Assembly (NCBI RefSeq): GCF_030348505.1
Contig: NZ_JAUCFJ010000002.1
Location: 2,918,001-2,982,000 of the forward strand
Direction: 5' to 3'
DNA length: 64,000 nucleotides
DNA from: Lysinibacillus sp. G4S2
Lineage (GTDB): Bacteria; Bacillota; Bacilli; Bacillales_A; Planococcaceae
Below, piece after piece: positions 50,783-59,188 of the stretch. Both the position numbers and the translations under genes were made by a program. The notes beneath the pieces were generated by a model. It made no database searches. It saw only the letters and a list, made by a program, of their open reading frames with translations, and was not told where the DNA came from. Each line of letters starts with the position of its first letter. Position 1 is the stretch's first letter.

Positions 50783-50985
50783 TGCTCATCAACATAACGT
50801 GTGGTTGATTTCCGTTCCGACTGTGCGCTTTGTTGCTGACGCTTCGCTTTCGCGCAGAGCAAAGCTTCCTTGGGGCGTTCGATGAGCCGCTAATCCCCAA
50901 GGAGTCACCCAGCTGGAACGAAGATAAACCTATATACATTTGGATACGTTTTAGCAAATAAATCCACAACTTTTAGTGATGAGCC
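50783..50985. mobile_element. Non-coding mobile element, family B copy with 8-bp target duplication
   Basis: Left end TGCTCATCAACATAACGTG and right end CACAACTTTTAGTGATGAGCC. ATAAAAAA flanks both sides (50775-50782 and 50986-50993). The 203-bp interior has the GCTTCGCTTTCGCGCAGAGC core and no gene. Confidence 0.78.
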
Positions 50986-51049
50986 ATAAAAAAGCTACTC
51001 GGACTATTTATTTTAAACAATTTTAAACAATTGCCCCGCCAGTTAAAAA

Positions 51050-51790
51050 TTATAGTTGATTACCATGAAATACTTTTAATATAAAATCAAGTTCTGGTAC
51101 TTGTAATTTATGATACGATTCTAAAAAAGAAGTGTTATCATAAGTTGCTTCTTCCAATTTAATTTCAATTGTTTCATTCGTAAATGCTATAATTGCATAA
51201 GGTGCTGTTGATTTATCGTTACAACCAAGGGAACCTGGATTCAAGTATATCGTTTTATTCCCTATAAAATAATGAGTGGAATGATGGTGTCCAAAACAAA
51301 TCAATTTTTCATTGTTACCTTCAAATAATTTTTCTAGGTTTTCATTACTTGGGGTAACAATTGAACTAAATGGATCCTTACTAATATGTTCATTTTTGTA
51401 ATTGTTTTTAATTTGGTAATGAGTAAATAAAATTGAATGTCCTTCTATATTTTCTTTAATTGTACGGTTTAATTTTTCTAACTTAGGAATAAATGATTCA
51501 TCCAGTCTATCTAAAATCCATTGATGGTGTTCTTTTGTGTGAGCATGACTTTTGGGATATTCTTGACCTTTTGCTAAGGCTAAGATTGCTTCATCGTGAT
51601 TACCAGTTATTATTAAAATATCATTTCTAGAGAAAAGCATTTGTAAAACTTCATTAGAGTCAGGACCAATTCCAATCATGTCTCCCAAACAATATATACG
51701 TTCAATGTCTTTTCTGCTATCTATATCAGAAAGAACGGCATTTAATGCTGATGCATTGCCGTGTATATCTGTAACTATTGCTATTCGCAT
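51050..51790 (-). CDS. Calcineurin-type metallophosphoesterase
   Basis: 246 residues from ATG 51790, GGGGAAA about nine bases ahead. The metal-binding motifs are complete: TDIHGN (D-x-H), GDMIG, GNHDE, a His in FTHYQ and GHHHS. Members hydrolyse phosphodiesters such as cyclic nucleotides or dinucleoside polyphosphates. The nearest relatives by pattern are the YfcE/ApaH-like enzymes; the substrate is unknown. Confidence 0.78.
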   Translation of the reverse strand: MRIAIVTDIHGNASALNAVLSDIDSRKDIERIYCLGDMIGIGPDSNEVLQMLFSRNDILIITGNHDEAILALAKGQEYPKSHAHTKEHHQWILDRLDESFIPKLEKLNRTIKENIEGHSILFTHYQIKNNYKNEHISKDPFSSIVTPSNENLEKLFEGNNEKLICFGHHHSTHYFIGNKTIYLNPGSLGCNDKSTAPYAIIAFTNETIEIKLEEATYDNTSFLESYHKLQVPELDFILKVFHGNQL

Positions 51791-51928
51791 AATTAGTTTC
51801 CCCATTTCAAAAATTTACTATATATTCTCCTTTACCCATCAAGATTCCTTCTCCACACGTTAGCCATCCATTTAGCGAAAAAAATGAAAGATCACTAAAT
51901 TCTTTCGTGGGAGTTCAATAGTTAATTG

Positions 51929-52399
51929 CTATTCAAACAATGAAACTTTTGGTTCTATTCCATAACAATGAACAAGCATTGAGTTTAATTGCCCTCTGTG
52001 GTGATAAACGTGAGCTAGAATCTCTAATAACCATTCATATCGTGAGTATGTTACACCCCAATAAGAAGTAATTTTCTCATGAAGTTCAACTTCTGTATAA
52101 TTCATAAATTTATCTTCTAATAATTGATAATTTTTTATCAATGCATCTTTCATCTCATTTGGACTCTTATATGAAACACTTAAATAAAATTTATTCATCT
52201 TATCTTGAGATGCACCATCTGAAATAAGTGAATCAGCTTTACAAATAACGGCAATATGTTCTAACAGTTCTCCTATGGAATATTTGCCAGGTGTAGGTCT
52301 CTTTTGCAAGTCATGTTCTGCTAACTTTTCTATCATCTCAATAATTGTCGTTAAAGCGAATTTAATTTGATGTAATGCGCTTTTACAATATATATTCAT
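51929..52399 (-). CDS. DinB/YfiT-type metal-dependent four-helix protein
   Basis: 156 residues. Three histidines in the positions of the DinB family metal site: His in GELLEHIAVIC (near 48), and two in LAHVYHHRGQLNSML (near 129 and 133). The fold is a four-helix bundle; members are thiol S-transferases or of unknown activity. GGAGG stands five bases before the ATG. Confidence 0.78.
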   Translation of the reverse strand: MNIYCKSALHQIKFALTTIIEMIEKLAEHDLQKRPTPGKYSIGELLEHIAVICKADSLISDGASQDKMNKFYLSVSYKSPNEMKDALIKNYQLLEDKFMNYTEVELHEKITSYWGVTYSRYEWLLEILAHVYHHRGQLNSMLVHCYGIEPKVSLFE

Positions 52400-52751
52400 C
52401 TTATCCTCCTTAATTTTAAAACTCTATTCAACTAATCTATGTTATTAACTTAATAAACGAATAATCAGATGCTCCTTTATAGCGTAACATATTTTAAAAT
52501 ATTTGTTCGGAGAAGTGTGTATTGTCAATAGGTCTTTATATTCCCTTGTTTTTTGAATGCGCTTTGTATATCATTGAAACTTTTGATGTTTTCCCGGAAG
52601 CTTTACGAATGAAAATTGGATTATTTTGATTAAATAACACGGCTGATAAAAGAAGGTGAACATATTACATTTAACTCCTTAGCCAACAGCATACCGCCCT
52701 TTCTAAAAGTCAAAAACACCTTTATAATTCTAGGTAAGGTAAATTAGTACA
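52400..52751. other. Intergenic stretch with a decayed gene end
   Basis: Around 52530-52600 the minus strand encodes FRENIKSFNDIQSAFKKQGN IKTY before a stop, similar to the C-terminus at 49777. No start is present. Otherwise nothing is recognised. Confidence 0.25.
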
Positions 52752-53228
52752 ATGAACGAGGAGGTATTTCAAGAAGAAATGTTGCAGATATCCATTTTGA
52801 AATGTTCTATAAAGAGCACCAAGAAAATACTTCTAATATTTCAATCAACATTTGACACCATTGTCCATAAAAAAGGAAATATGGAAAACGCAGATTTAAA
52901 CTTTGATAGCTTATCCTTATACTTAGAACATAAATTTCCCGACAGATTAAATTCGGACAATAGCACTGATATTTCAGATTTATTGGAAAGTCTAATTTCT
53001 CATGGCTATTCAATGATTCAAACACTTGATGAGCAGATAGATAAAGGATTATTAGCTTTTTATGCATATGAAGAGGACGCTTATGATGAAAAATATTTTT
53101 CAAAAACTGGTGTCGTAAGAAGTATTCTATGCATGTTAAATAAAAAATTTGAAAAGCATATATTCCCACTAAGTAAAAAGAATGAGGATAAGTATGCTCC
53201 GTACCGACATTTAATAAATAATGACTGA
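52752..53228 (+). CDS. Hypothetical protein
   Basis: 158 residues, mainly helical and acidic in the middle (LNSDNSTDISDLLESLISHG YSMIQTLDEQIDKG), no signal peptide or membrane helix, not recognised. The start is unclear: the first ATG has AAGG 13 bases ahead, and GAGGAGG lies inside codons 3-5, 14 bases before the next ATG (52779). A terminator follows 18 bases after the stop. Confidence 0.5.
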   Translation: MNEEVFQEEMLQISILKCSIKSTKKILLIFQSTFDTIVHKKGNMENADLNFDSLSLYLEHKFPDRLNSDNSTDISDLLESLISHGYSMIQTLDEQIDKGLLAFYAYEEDAYDEKYFSKTGVVRSILCMLNKKFEKHIFPLSKKNEDKYAPYRHLINND

Positions 53229-53245
53229 TTAATTAGCGTACTAGT

Positions 53246-53277
53246 AAAAGGGCCTTGAATTAACAAGCCCTTTTCAT
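53246..53277 (+). terminator. Terminator of the gene at 52752
   Basis: AAAAGGGCCTTG pairs with CAAGCCCTTTT around a short loop, T-rich after the stem. Confidence 0.65.
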
Positions 53278-53280
53278 TTG

Positions 53281-53366
53281 TAGGAGTCCCCAGTCGGAAC
53301 GAAGAGCAATTAAAATACAGGGCATATATTTAAAAAAATGTCATCCACAACTTTTGGTGATGAGCC
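53281..53366. repeat. Truncated family B element (right part)
   Basis: It begins in the arm (CCCCAGTCGGAACGAAGA) and ends with ATCCACAACTTTTGGTGATG AGCC, an intact right end. The left end and core are missing. Confidence 0.6.
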
Positions 53367-53414
53367 AAATAATTATAAAATTAAAAGCAGAAAAGGCTCT
53401 TTGTCCTTTTCTGC

Positions 53415-53577
53415 TTACTGTGTATCTATATCCCAATCTCTATTATACTGATCAAGACTTTCTATCATATTCTTAATCACCTTTAAGGCACAAGGCTACT
53501 TCCCAAAAGTATCCTTGCCAGGTAAGGTATCATCAAGTTTTTGCCACCACATCATTTCTCACTGACGTTCAATATTC
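53415..53577 (-). pseudogene. Gene relic next to the DUF4304 gene
   Basis: The minus strand reads QNIERQ, a stop, EMMWWQKLDDTLPGKDTFGK, a stop, PCALKVIKNMIESLDQYNRD WDIDTQ and a final stop at 53415, all in one frame with two internal stop codons. Not recognised; it may be a broken immunity-type or SMI1-like protein. Confidence 0.35.
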
Positions 53578-53581
53578 TGAC

Positions 53582-54193
53582 TTATAGCTTATCAGATTCC
53601 ACTCCGTATTTATTGAAGATTGCATTGTATTTATTTTCAAAAATAGACCATCGCTGTTCCGTTCCGTACTTTTCCTGCAATGCCTTCAAATAATTTTTAG
53701 CCGCTGCTACTTCATTGGATTGTAATAAAAAATGAAAGCTCTCCTCGCCCAGATGTAAAAATGAACCTAAAGTGTAATAATCAACAATGGATCTTGCACT
53801 AGTCATAGTATCAAAGAAATGAATAACCTCTTCTAATCCACTTAGCAGCGTTTTTCTTAATTCATCCATATTCGTATCAGGAGTGATTGAAAATCGATCT
53901 GGTACAGACTTCACAATTTCCCCAATTCTTGCTCTGAAGTGACACTCTGCTTCTTTTGGTGCTGTCAGAATCTCTCTCGATTGTAACTGTGCCAACTCAG
54001 CCGCATAAATACCGCAGTTCACATAAAACATTACATTGTCCGCTGAATTGCCAGAGGATTTTTGGAAATTGAACATGTAGATGAGGCTATCTGTTACCTT
54101 ATAGAAATTCAAACTCTTCTTTGCGAAGCCACACTTGGAAAGGAACGGTTTTACGTCCTGCTTAATCAAATCACTATAGAGCTGTTGCAACAT
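53582..54193 (-). CDS. DUF4304 family protein
   Basis: 203 residues from ATG 54193 (MLQQLYSDLIKQDVKPFLSK), AGGAGG four bases ahead. The N-terminal pattern LIKQDVKPFLSKCGFAKKSL NFYK...YMFNFQKSS is typical of DUF4304, a cytoplasmic family often found with toxin-immunity and other accessory genes. Function unknown. Confidence 0.68.
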   Translation of the reverse strand: MLQQLYSDLIKQDVKPFLSKCGFAKKSLNFYKVTDSLIYMFNFQKSSGNSADNVMFYVNCGIYAAELAQLQSREILTAPKEAECHFRARIGEIVKSVPDRFSITPDTNMDELRKTLLSGLEEVIHFFDTMTSARSIVDYYTLGSFLHLGEESFHFLLQSNEVAAAKNYLKALQEKYGTEQRWSIFENKYNAIFNKYGVESDKL

Positions 54194-54270
54194 GATACCT
54201 CCTAGAAGAATACTAAAGATTTTTTGTTTCAAATACGTATTTGCTAAGACTTTCGAAGATATTTTCTATA

Positions 54271-54804
54271 CTAGAATAGTCTTTTTGCAAATATCTTTTT
54301 TACAAATTCAGTTTTAAAATTAGTATATTCATTAATATTTGGTGAGTTATTTTGTCGTAAATAATCTTCTTTAATATTGGCATACGCCTTTTTTTCAACC
54401 TCATGCTCATTTAAATAATCTCTGAAAAAGATAAGGTTTGTCCACAATTCCTCTTTAAAACTTACTGCATGAATAAAATGTGTTTTCACCTCAAATTTTT
54501 CATTTGTAAATTTTGCAAATACTACTTCATTTGTTCTCTCTACACGTAGTCGATAAAAACCAATTTTTCGAAGATTCTTTTCCATTTCCTTATCGATTTT
54601 ATGAAGATCATCGACACCTAATAGAATATCAATAATTGGCTTTGCACTTATCTTCTCAATTGCAGTACTTCCAATATGCTCTATACGATTACCATCAATT
54701 TCTAAAACAGATTGTATTTCTTGCTTCACATTTAAAAATTCATTATTCCATTCTGAATCAAATGGTACAATTCTTACTTCATTATTTTTTAATCCAAGTT
54801 TTAT
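54271..54804 (-). CDS. GrpB/UPF0157 nucleotidyltransferase-fold protein with apparent AUA start
   Basis: About 177 residues. Family motifs: VRIVPFDSEWNNEFLNVKQE, RIEHIGSTAIEKISAKPIID ILLGV and KTHFIHAV, the nucleotidyltransferase-like GrpB fold of unknown activity. Relatives that I recall begin MKLGLK...EV; here the matching codon is ATA (54804), with AAGGGGG exactly eight bases ahead. The only ATG in frame (54843) is 13 codons upstream, without a ribosome binding site. So initiation at AUA, or loss of the start, must be assumed. The rest of the frame is intact. Confidence 0.7.
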   Translation of the reverse strand: MKLGLKNNEVRIVPFDSEWNNEFLNVKQEIQSVLEIDGNRIEHIGSTAIEKISAKPIIDILLGVDDLHKIDKEMEKNLRKIGFYRLRVERTNEVVFAKFTNEKFEVKTHFIHAVSFKEELWTNLIFFRDYLNEHEVEKKAYANIKEDYLRQNNSPNINEYTNFKTEFVKKIFAKRLF

Positions 54805-54872
54805 AATGATTTCCCCCTTTGTGTCACCGATCTTACCTAGCATTAAAAACTTGTTAAATTAACTTTAAATGG

Positions 54873-54917
54873 AAAATCGCTAGAGAAATATATTACTTCC
54901 CTAGCGATTTTATTTTT
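54873..54917. terminator. Bidirectional terminator
   Basis: AAAATCGCTAG (54873-54883) pairs with CTAGCGATTTT (54901-54911) with TATTTTT following. It lies 50 bases past the stop codon of the hydrolase gene at 54962. Confidence 0.7.
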
Positions 54918-54961
54918 AGTATGCCTGCCTACACAGCGTCACTAACTGCTATCATTCTTTT

Positions 54962-55810
54962 CTATTCATTCATCCAGTTGATTAATTCTCTATCAAAAGT
55001 ATCTGGTTCTTCAAACATTGGATTATGGCCACTTTGTTCAAAAATGACTTTCTTCACATTTTCATATGAATGATCAATTGAATTCCAGAGTGAAACAGGA
55101 GCTACTAAATAATCATACCGACCTAATCCTAAAAAAATCGGTTTATCGAAATGAGCCATTGATTGGATTAGATTTCGTTCAGCAAATACTATCCCCCAAA
55201 GGTAATCAATAACTTCCATATTAGTATATACGCCATCCCACATAGAAGCAGCATCGAATGTATAATCATAAAAACTATGCGCTCCCATGCGAATACACAT
55301 ATGCACAAACCGTCTTTCAGGATCATTGTTAATATCATTTTCTAAGAAAGCAATATCATGTTCAAATTGCTTTTTTCTCTCAGCACTGGCAGTCTCAGTA
55401 AAAAAGGAAAAACTTAGATTTTGTCTGTCTTGACTGTTTGTTGGTGCAGAATTTAATAAAATGACCTTTTGAACAAACTGAGGATATTTTTTAGCATAGG
55501 CCAAAGCCATAAATGCATGTCCAGAATGTCCTAAGATGATAATATCTTCAAGCTTGAGCATTTGTCTTGCAGTTTCGATATCGTCTACAATTTTATCTAA
55601 AGTATAATCTTCTTTCTTTAAATTGTATGGAGGCTTCACAAAACCTCTATGATCTAAGAAGATAAATTGAAAATGTTTATATAAATTTTCCGAGAACAAG
55701 CGCGGATAATATACACTACTACCCACTACCAATATCGGCTTACCTTGTCCCTTCACACAATATTTTAAATCAAATCCTTCACTAAAGATGCTTTGATAAT
55801 TATTCATCAT
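54962..55810 (-). CDS. Alpha/beta hydrolase (prolyl-aminopeptidase-like fold)
   Basis: 282 residues from ATG 55810 (MMNNYQSIFSEGFDLKYCVK), AGAGGA ahead. The nucleophile elbow is GHSGHA with Ser, the acid is the Asp in GLGRYDYLVAP and the histidine lies in EQSGHNPMFEEPD, so the triad is complete. The oxyanion region reads VVGSSVYY instead of HGGPG. The substrate is unknown; cytoplasmic. Confidence 0.76.
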   Translation of the reverse strand: MMNNYQSIFSEGFDLKYCVKGQGKPILVVGSSVYYPRLFSENLYKHFQFIFLDHRGFVKPPYNLKKEDYTLDKIVDDIETARQMLKLEDIIILGHSGHAFMALAYAKKYPQFVQKVILLNSAPTNSQDRQNLSFSFFTETASAERKKQFEHDIAFLENDINNDPERRFVHMCIRMGAHSFYDYTFDAASMWDGVYTNMEVIDYLWGIVFAERNLIQSMAHFDKPIFLGLGRYDYLVAPVSLWNSIDHSYENVKKVIFEQSGHNPMFEEPDTFDRELINWMNE

Positions 55811-55998
55811 AATAGTCCTCTTTTCTTTTTTATATAGAAGAGCTATCGTAAGTGCTCTTCTCATTATCACTCCCTTTCTTTTTCACATTCCCGTGTTTTC
55901 TCCATAGAACGCTCAAGCATTCTCACTCACCTCAATTAATATTTTCTATGATATTTAAAGTTATAGTTAAAGTAGAATTCTAAAAAAAGTACTTATTT

Positions 55999-56063
55999 GG
56001 CTCATCACCATTACGTGTGGCATATGTTTTAACAAATGTCATCCACATTTTTTGGTGATGTCC
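55999..56063. mobile_element. Minimal family B element
   Basis: GGCTCATCACCATTACGTGT at the left end and CATCCACATTTTTTGGTGATG at the right are almost directly joined, giving a ~65-bp deletion derivative with hardly any interior. CTTATTT occurs on both sides, compatible with a target duplication (7 of 8 bases). It abuts the IS66 relic. Confidence 0.6.
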
Positions 56064-56348
56064 CCTTATTTTCCAAGTATACAATGCTTCAAATAAAGAG
56101 GTTTGTCTGTCTGGTGCTTAATACTTTGATTTTTCTGTTTTGGGACCGTATAAAGCTTTTGTTAATTGGCGAACTTGTTCTGTTAACACTTCTATTTGTT
56201 TCAATGATTGATCCAAATTCTTTGTCAGTTCATTATTTTGCTGATTTGAATGAGCCCATTATTGCTCAAGTATTTGAATGAATCGTTCATTTTGGTTAGA
56301 AGATAGGTTACCCACTGTATTCACCACATTTCGTTCAGTATAAGTCAT
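56064..56348 (-). pseudogene. IS66-family transposase TnpC, N-terminal relic
   Basis: From an ATG at 56348 the frame reads TYTERNVVNTVGNLSSNQNE, a TAA, NNELTKNLDQSLKQIEVLTE QVRQLTKALYGPKTEKSKY, a TAA and APDRQTSLFE before decay. The coiled coil and LYGxKTEKS are typical of IS66 TnpC. Two stops and the missing catalytic domain make it dead. Its ATG overlaps the stop codon of tnpB, as in intact IS66 elements. Confidence 0.75.
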
Positions 56349-56585
56349 GGATGATTATACCACTTTGGTGAATAGATTTTAAAGACACCTTTTTCTGATT
56401 TCGCAATTGCCTTTGGCTGCTGAAGTGATAATCCTTCCAACAGCAAACGAAGCTCCTGTTGTGAAAGATTACGCACTTCCTTTTCATCTTTTGGCCATTG
56501 CAGTTTACCGTTATCTAATCGTTTATAAAGCTTTGCTAAGCCATCTCCATCAAAATACAAACATTTACGCCAAAAGCAAATGAGC
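56345..56585 (-). pseudogene. IS66-family TnpB (orf2) C-terminal relic
   Basis: CFWRKCLYFDGDGLAKLYKR LDNGKLQWPKDEKEV, then LRLLLEGLSLQQPKAI, is the C-terminal half of IS66 TnpB, an accessory protein needed for transposition. The N-terminal half and the left end of the element are missing. Confidence 0.75.
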
Positions 56586-56614
56586 TAAGCAATTACAGAT
56601 TGCTTAGCTCATTT
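56578..56614. terminator. Terminator between the IS66 relic and the dehydrogenase gene
   Basis: ATGAGCTAAGCAAT pairs with ATTGCTTAGCTCAT, followed on the plus strand by TTTTT. It is about 100 bases past the minus-strand dehydrogenase stop codon. Confidence 0.6.
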
Positions 56615-56713
56615 TTCATTGCATACTTTCAAGTTTTTGAAATTTAGTTAGTGTCCAAAACCTCTTAAATGTTGCTTTTTGGACACCATCTTCAGTCACT
56701 ACATTGATTGATT

Positions 56714-57772
56714 TTACTGATGATCCGGAATAATCACTGCCCGGCCACGCATTCCTCCATGATGAAGCTTCTCATAGGCTTCCGTAATCTGACTGAACGG
56801 GAATACATCAATTTCACTCTTGATAAGACCAGCTTCAGCCATAGCGAAAACCTCCTGTACATCGGCTATGGTCCCCCCTTGGAAGTTGAAAACCTCCCCG
56901 TCCTGCGGTAGGTTGCCTATCCACGGCTTTTTGAAGGTCCCGCCGCCAGCTCCTACCAGACCATATGAACCGCCTTTTCGTAGCGAAGCAAGACCTGCTT
57001 CAATCGTCGCATCAAATCCGGCGAAGTCAAGTACCGCGGCAGCACCGTGGCAGCCAGTCAGTGTACGGATCTCGCTTGCCGTTGATTCCGTAACGCCAAT
57101 CAACGTCTCGTGCGCTCCGTATTCCCGGGCCAAGTCAAGACGTGAAGGATTCATGTCCACGGCAATAATCCTTGCAGCCGTCATTTGCTTCAAGAATTGG
57201 ATTGCAAAGCTCCCAAGACCTCCGGCGCCGATAACAACAACACTTGAACCAGGTGTCAGACGCGTAAGCACTCTTTTAACGGCATGATACGACGTTGCCC
57301 CGGCGTCAGTTAGCGGTCCTGCTTGCAAAGGATCAAGCTTATTCAGCTTGATGATAAATCGGGAGGATTTCACCAACACGTACTCGGCAAGACCGCCATC
57401 TCTACCGTATCCCCTACCGGCTGCACTTTCAATACAGTTGTTGTCCTCTCCCCGAATGCAATACTCGCACACCCCACAGGAATTAGGAGATACAAGCGCT
57501 AAAGGTTCGCCGATCGCCAGATTCTCCACGCCGTCTCCCAGCTTTTCTATCCATCCGCCTGTTTCATGGCCTAATGTGAACGGCAGCTGCCAGCCCAAGT
57601 ATTCAGCCGTTTCCTTAGGAATAGCCTGCATATTAAAATCAGAATGACATAAACCGTTCCCCGCAACTTTCACCAAAATTTCACCTTGCCCCGGTTCTGG
57701 CACCTCTACTTCTCGAACTTGCGGCGGTTGTTGCCATTCAACAATTTGATACGCTTTCATAGTTCTTTTCAT
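56714..57772 (-). CDS. Zinc-dependent NAD(P) alcohol dehydrogenase
   Basis: 352 residues from ATG 57772, GGAGG nine bases ahead. Medium-chain dehydrogenase: catalytic zinc ligands in GLCHSDF (Cys) and GHETGG (His, Glu), four structural-zinc cysteines in CGVCEYCIRGEDNNC, and the Rossmann motif GAGGLGSFAIQ followed by the acidic end AVDMN, which favours NAD. The most likely role is oxidation of an alcohol or reduction of an aldehyde. The gene is conspicuously GC-rich compared with its neighbours, indicating acquisition by transfer. Confidence 0.82.
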   Translation of the reverse strand: MKRTMKAYQIVEWQQPPQVREVEVPEPGQGEILVKVAGNGLCHSDFNMQAIPKETAEYLGWQLPFTLGHETGGWIEKLGDGVENLAIGEPLALVSPNSCGVCEYCIRGEDNNCIESAAGRGYGRDGGLAEYVLVKSSRFIIKLNKLDPLQAGPLTDAGATSYHAVKRVLTRLTPGSSVVVIGAGGLGSFAIQFLKQMTAARIIAVDMNPSRLDLAREYGAHETLIGVTESTASEIRTLTGCHGAAAVLDFAGFDATIEAGLASLRKGGSYGLVGAGGGTFKKPWIGNLPQDGEVFNFQGGTIADVQEVFAMAEAGLIKSEIDVFPFSQITEAYEKLHHGGMRGRAVIIPDHQ

Positions 57773-58017
57773 TTCAATATGCCTCCTTTTTGTAGTTCTA
57801 AAATTCCCTATTATCAATTTTACACTCCAGTTCCGATGATCAAGATATCAGTAATACTATGAATAACGATATATCCCCTTTTGTAAATGTAGCACTTTTT
57901 TGGCTTTTTATAACTTGTAGAATAGCAGTACAAATGTATAATCAAAATATACAGAATTATATGTAAAAAATTAAGGATTAAATTAGTGAGATTATATAGA
58001 TAAACTACAAAAAGGAA

Positions 58018-58134
58018 TTAGTGTAGATTTAATTTAATGCTTGAATCATATTTTTCAGCAACCTTTTCTAAAATAGTTGCGGGGCGAGCATGAATTCCTG
58101 TTTCTTCAATAACTTGCTATTGTTTTTCAATCAT
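58018..58134 (-). pseudogene. Truncated HPr-like (ptsH paralogue) relic
   Basis: From an ATG at 58134 the frame reads MIEKQ, a TAG, QVIEETGIHARPATILEKVA EKYDSSIKLNLH and a stop. TGIHARPAT is the active-site motif of the phosphocarrier HPr, with the phosphorylated His. The second half of the ~88-residue protein is missing and there is a stop at codon 6, so this is a dead copy. Confidence 0.7.
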
Positions 58135-58287
58135 AATTTTTCCCTGCTCCTTTTCTTTTTATTTCACAAGAAAGAGGCTGGCTTTAACGCCAATAATATT
58201 AACCAACATCGTACTCCACTTCGATAACACTATTGTCGAGTGGAGGCAAACCTTAGGAAAATACAGAAATTTAAAAGGCGGAATGAA

Positions 58288-58773
58288 ATGGATAAGCGGT
58301 TACAACACATCATCAAATTAAGAGAAAACGGTCAATTGGAAGAAGCAAATGAATTAATGGTAGCACTTGTTAAAGAAGAGCCTGAAAATGGATACTATCA
58401 CTATCAAAGTGCATGGACTTATGATTCATTAGGAAAAGAAAAAGAAGCTGTCCCCCACTATGAAAAAGCCATTCAATTAGGGCTTAAACCAAAAATTTTA
58501 GTAGAAGCTTATTTAGGATTAGGTAGCACCTATCGTACATTAGGGAAATATGATCAGGCACAACGTATTTTTGAACAAGCAATAAGCGAGTTTCCAGAAG
58601 CTGAACATTTAAAGGTTTTTTATGCTATGACGCTCTATAATCTTGCTGAACATTCAAAGGCTATGGAAACTTTATTAAATACAGTAATTCACACTACTAC
58701 AGATGAAGGAATAAAAAATTACAGCAAAGCCATTAAGTTTTACAGTGATAAGCTAGATCAAACGTGGGAATAG
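58288..58773 (+). CDS. Tetratricopeptide repeat protein
   Basis: 161 residues from ATG 58288 (MDKRLQHIIKLRENGQLEEA), AAAGGCGG ahead. About four TPR units (positions 2-32, 38-70, 73-106 and 108-140), with typical W/Y-G-A patterns such as YYHYQSAWTYDSLGKEKEAV and AYLGLGSTYRTLGKYDQAQ. TPRs mediate protein-protein contacts; the partner is unknown. Its own terminator follows. Confidence 0.78.
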   Translation: MDKRLQHIIKLRENGQLEEANELMVALVKEEPENGYYHYQSAWTYDSLGKEKEAVPHYEKAIQLGLKPKILVEAYLGLGSTYRTLGKYDQAQRIFEQAISEFPEAEHLKVFYAMTLYNLAEHSKAMETLLNTVIHTTTDEGIKNYSKAIKFYSDKLDQTWE

Positions 58774-58786
58774 CACCAAAAACGCA

Positions 58787-58823
58787 TAAAAGATCAGGCT
58801 CCAATTTGCGAACCTGATCTTTT
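58787..58823. terminator. Terminator of the TPR gene
   Basis: AAAAGATCAGGCTC pairs with GAACCTGATCTTTT around CAATTTGC. Confidence 0.7.
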
Positions 58824-59145
58824 GTCTTTTGAAAATACTTTGAGTTTATCGATAAATTTAGGATTCCTCTCGATAAAACAAGTAAAGAAAGCCTTCGTTA
58901 ACTCAACTGTATAGAGATTCTCTTTTTCCTAAGTAATTCACTTAAATCATTATCATTCTGTCTATGTATTTTAGTTATTTATGCTATGAACATTTCGTTA
59001 TGACAGAATCTATGATAAAATAAGAACATGCATTCCCTCTCTCTTGATTTTCTTCACGGGAATATTTTGTTAGAAAAATAAATTGGGTGCGAGAATGTAT
59101 CTTAGAATATAATATTTAATGTCGGATAATCTGTGGTTATAATAA
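58824..59145. other. Intergenic stretch with two TCGATAAA motifs 21 bp apart
   Basis: TCGATAAA begins at 58849 and 58870, the same 21-bp spacing as in the large arrays at 21762, 44287 and 62565. No gene is recognised. Confidence 0.35.
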
Positions 59146-59182
59146 AAGTAAAACGGCTGCTAGTAAAAGCAACCGTCTTTTT
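59146..59182 (-). terminator. Terminator of the acyl-CoA operon
   Basis: AAACGGCTGCT pairs with AGCAACCGTCTTT. The minus strand continues TTACTTTT, a few bases after the stop codon at 59189. Confidence 0.65.
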
Positions 59183-59188
59183 ATCGTT

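Noticed and set aside
56820-57287. 155-codon plus-strand frame
   Set aside because: Antisense shadow of the GC-rich alcohol dehydrogenase gene.
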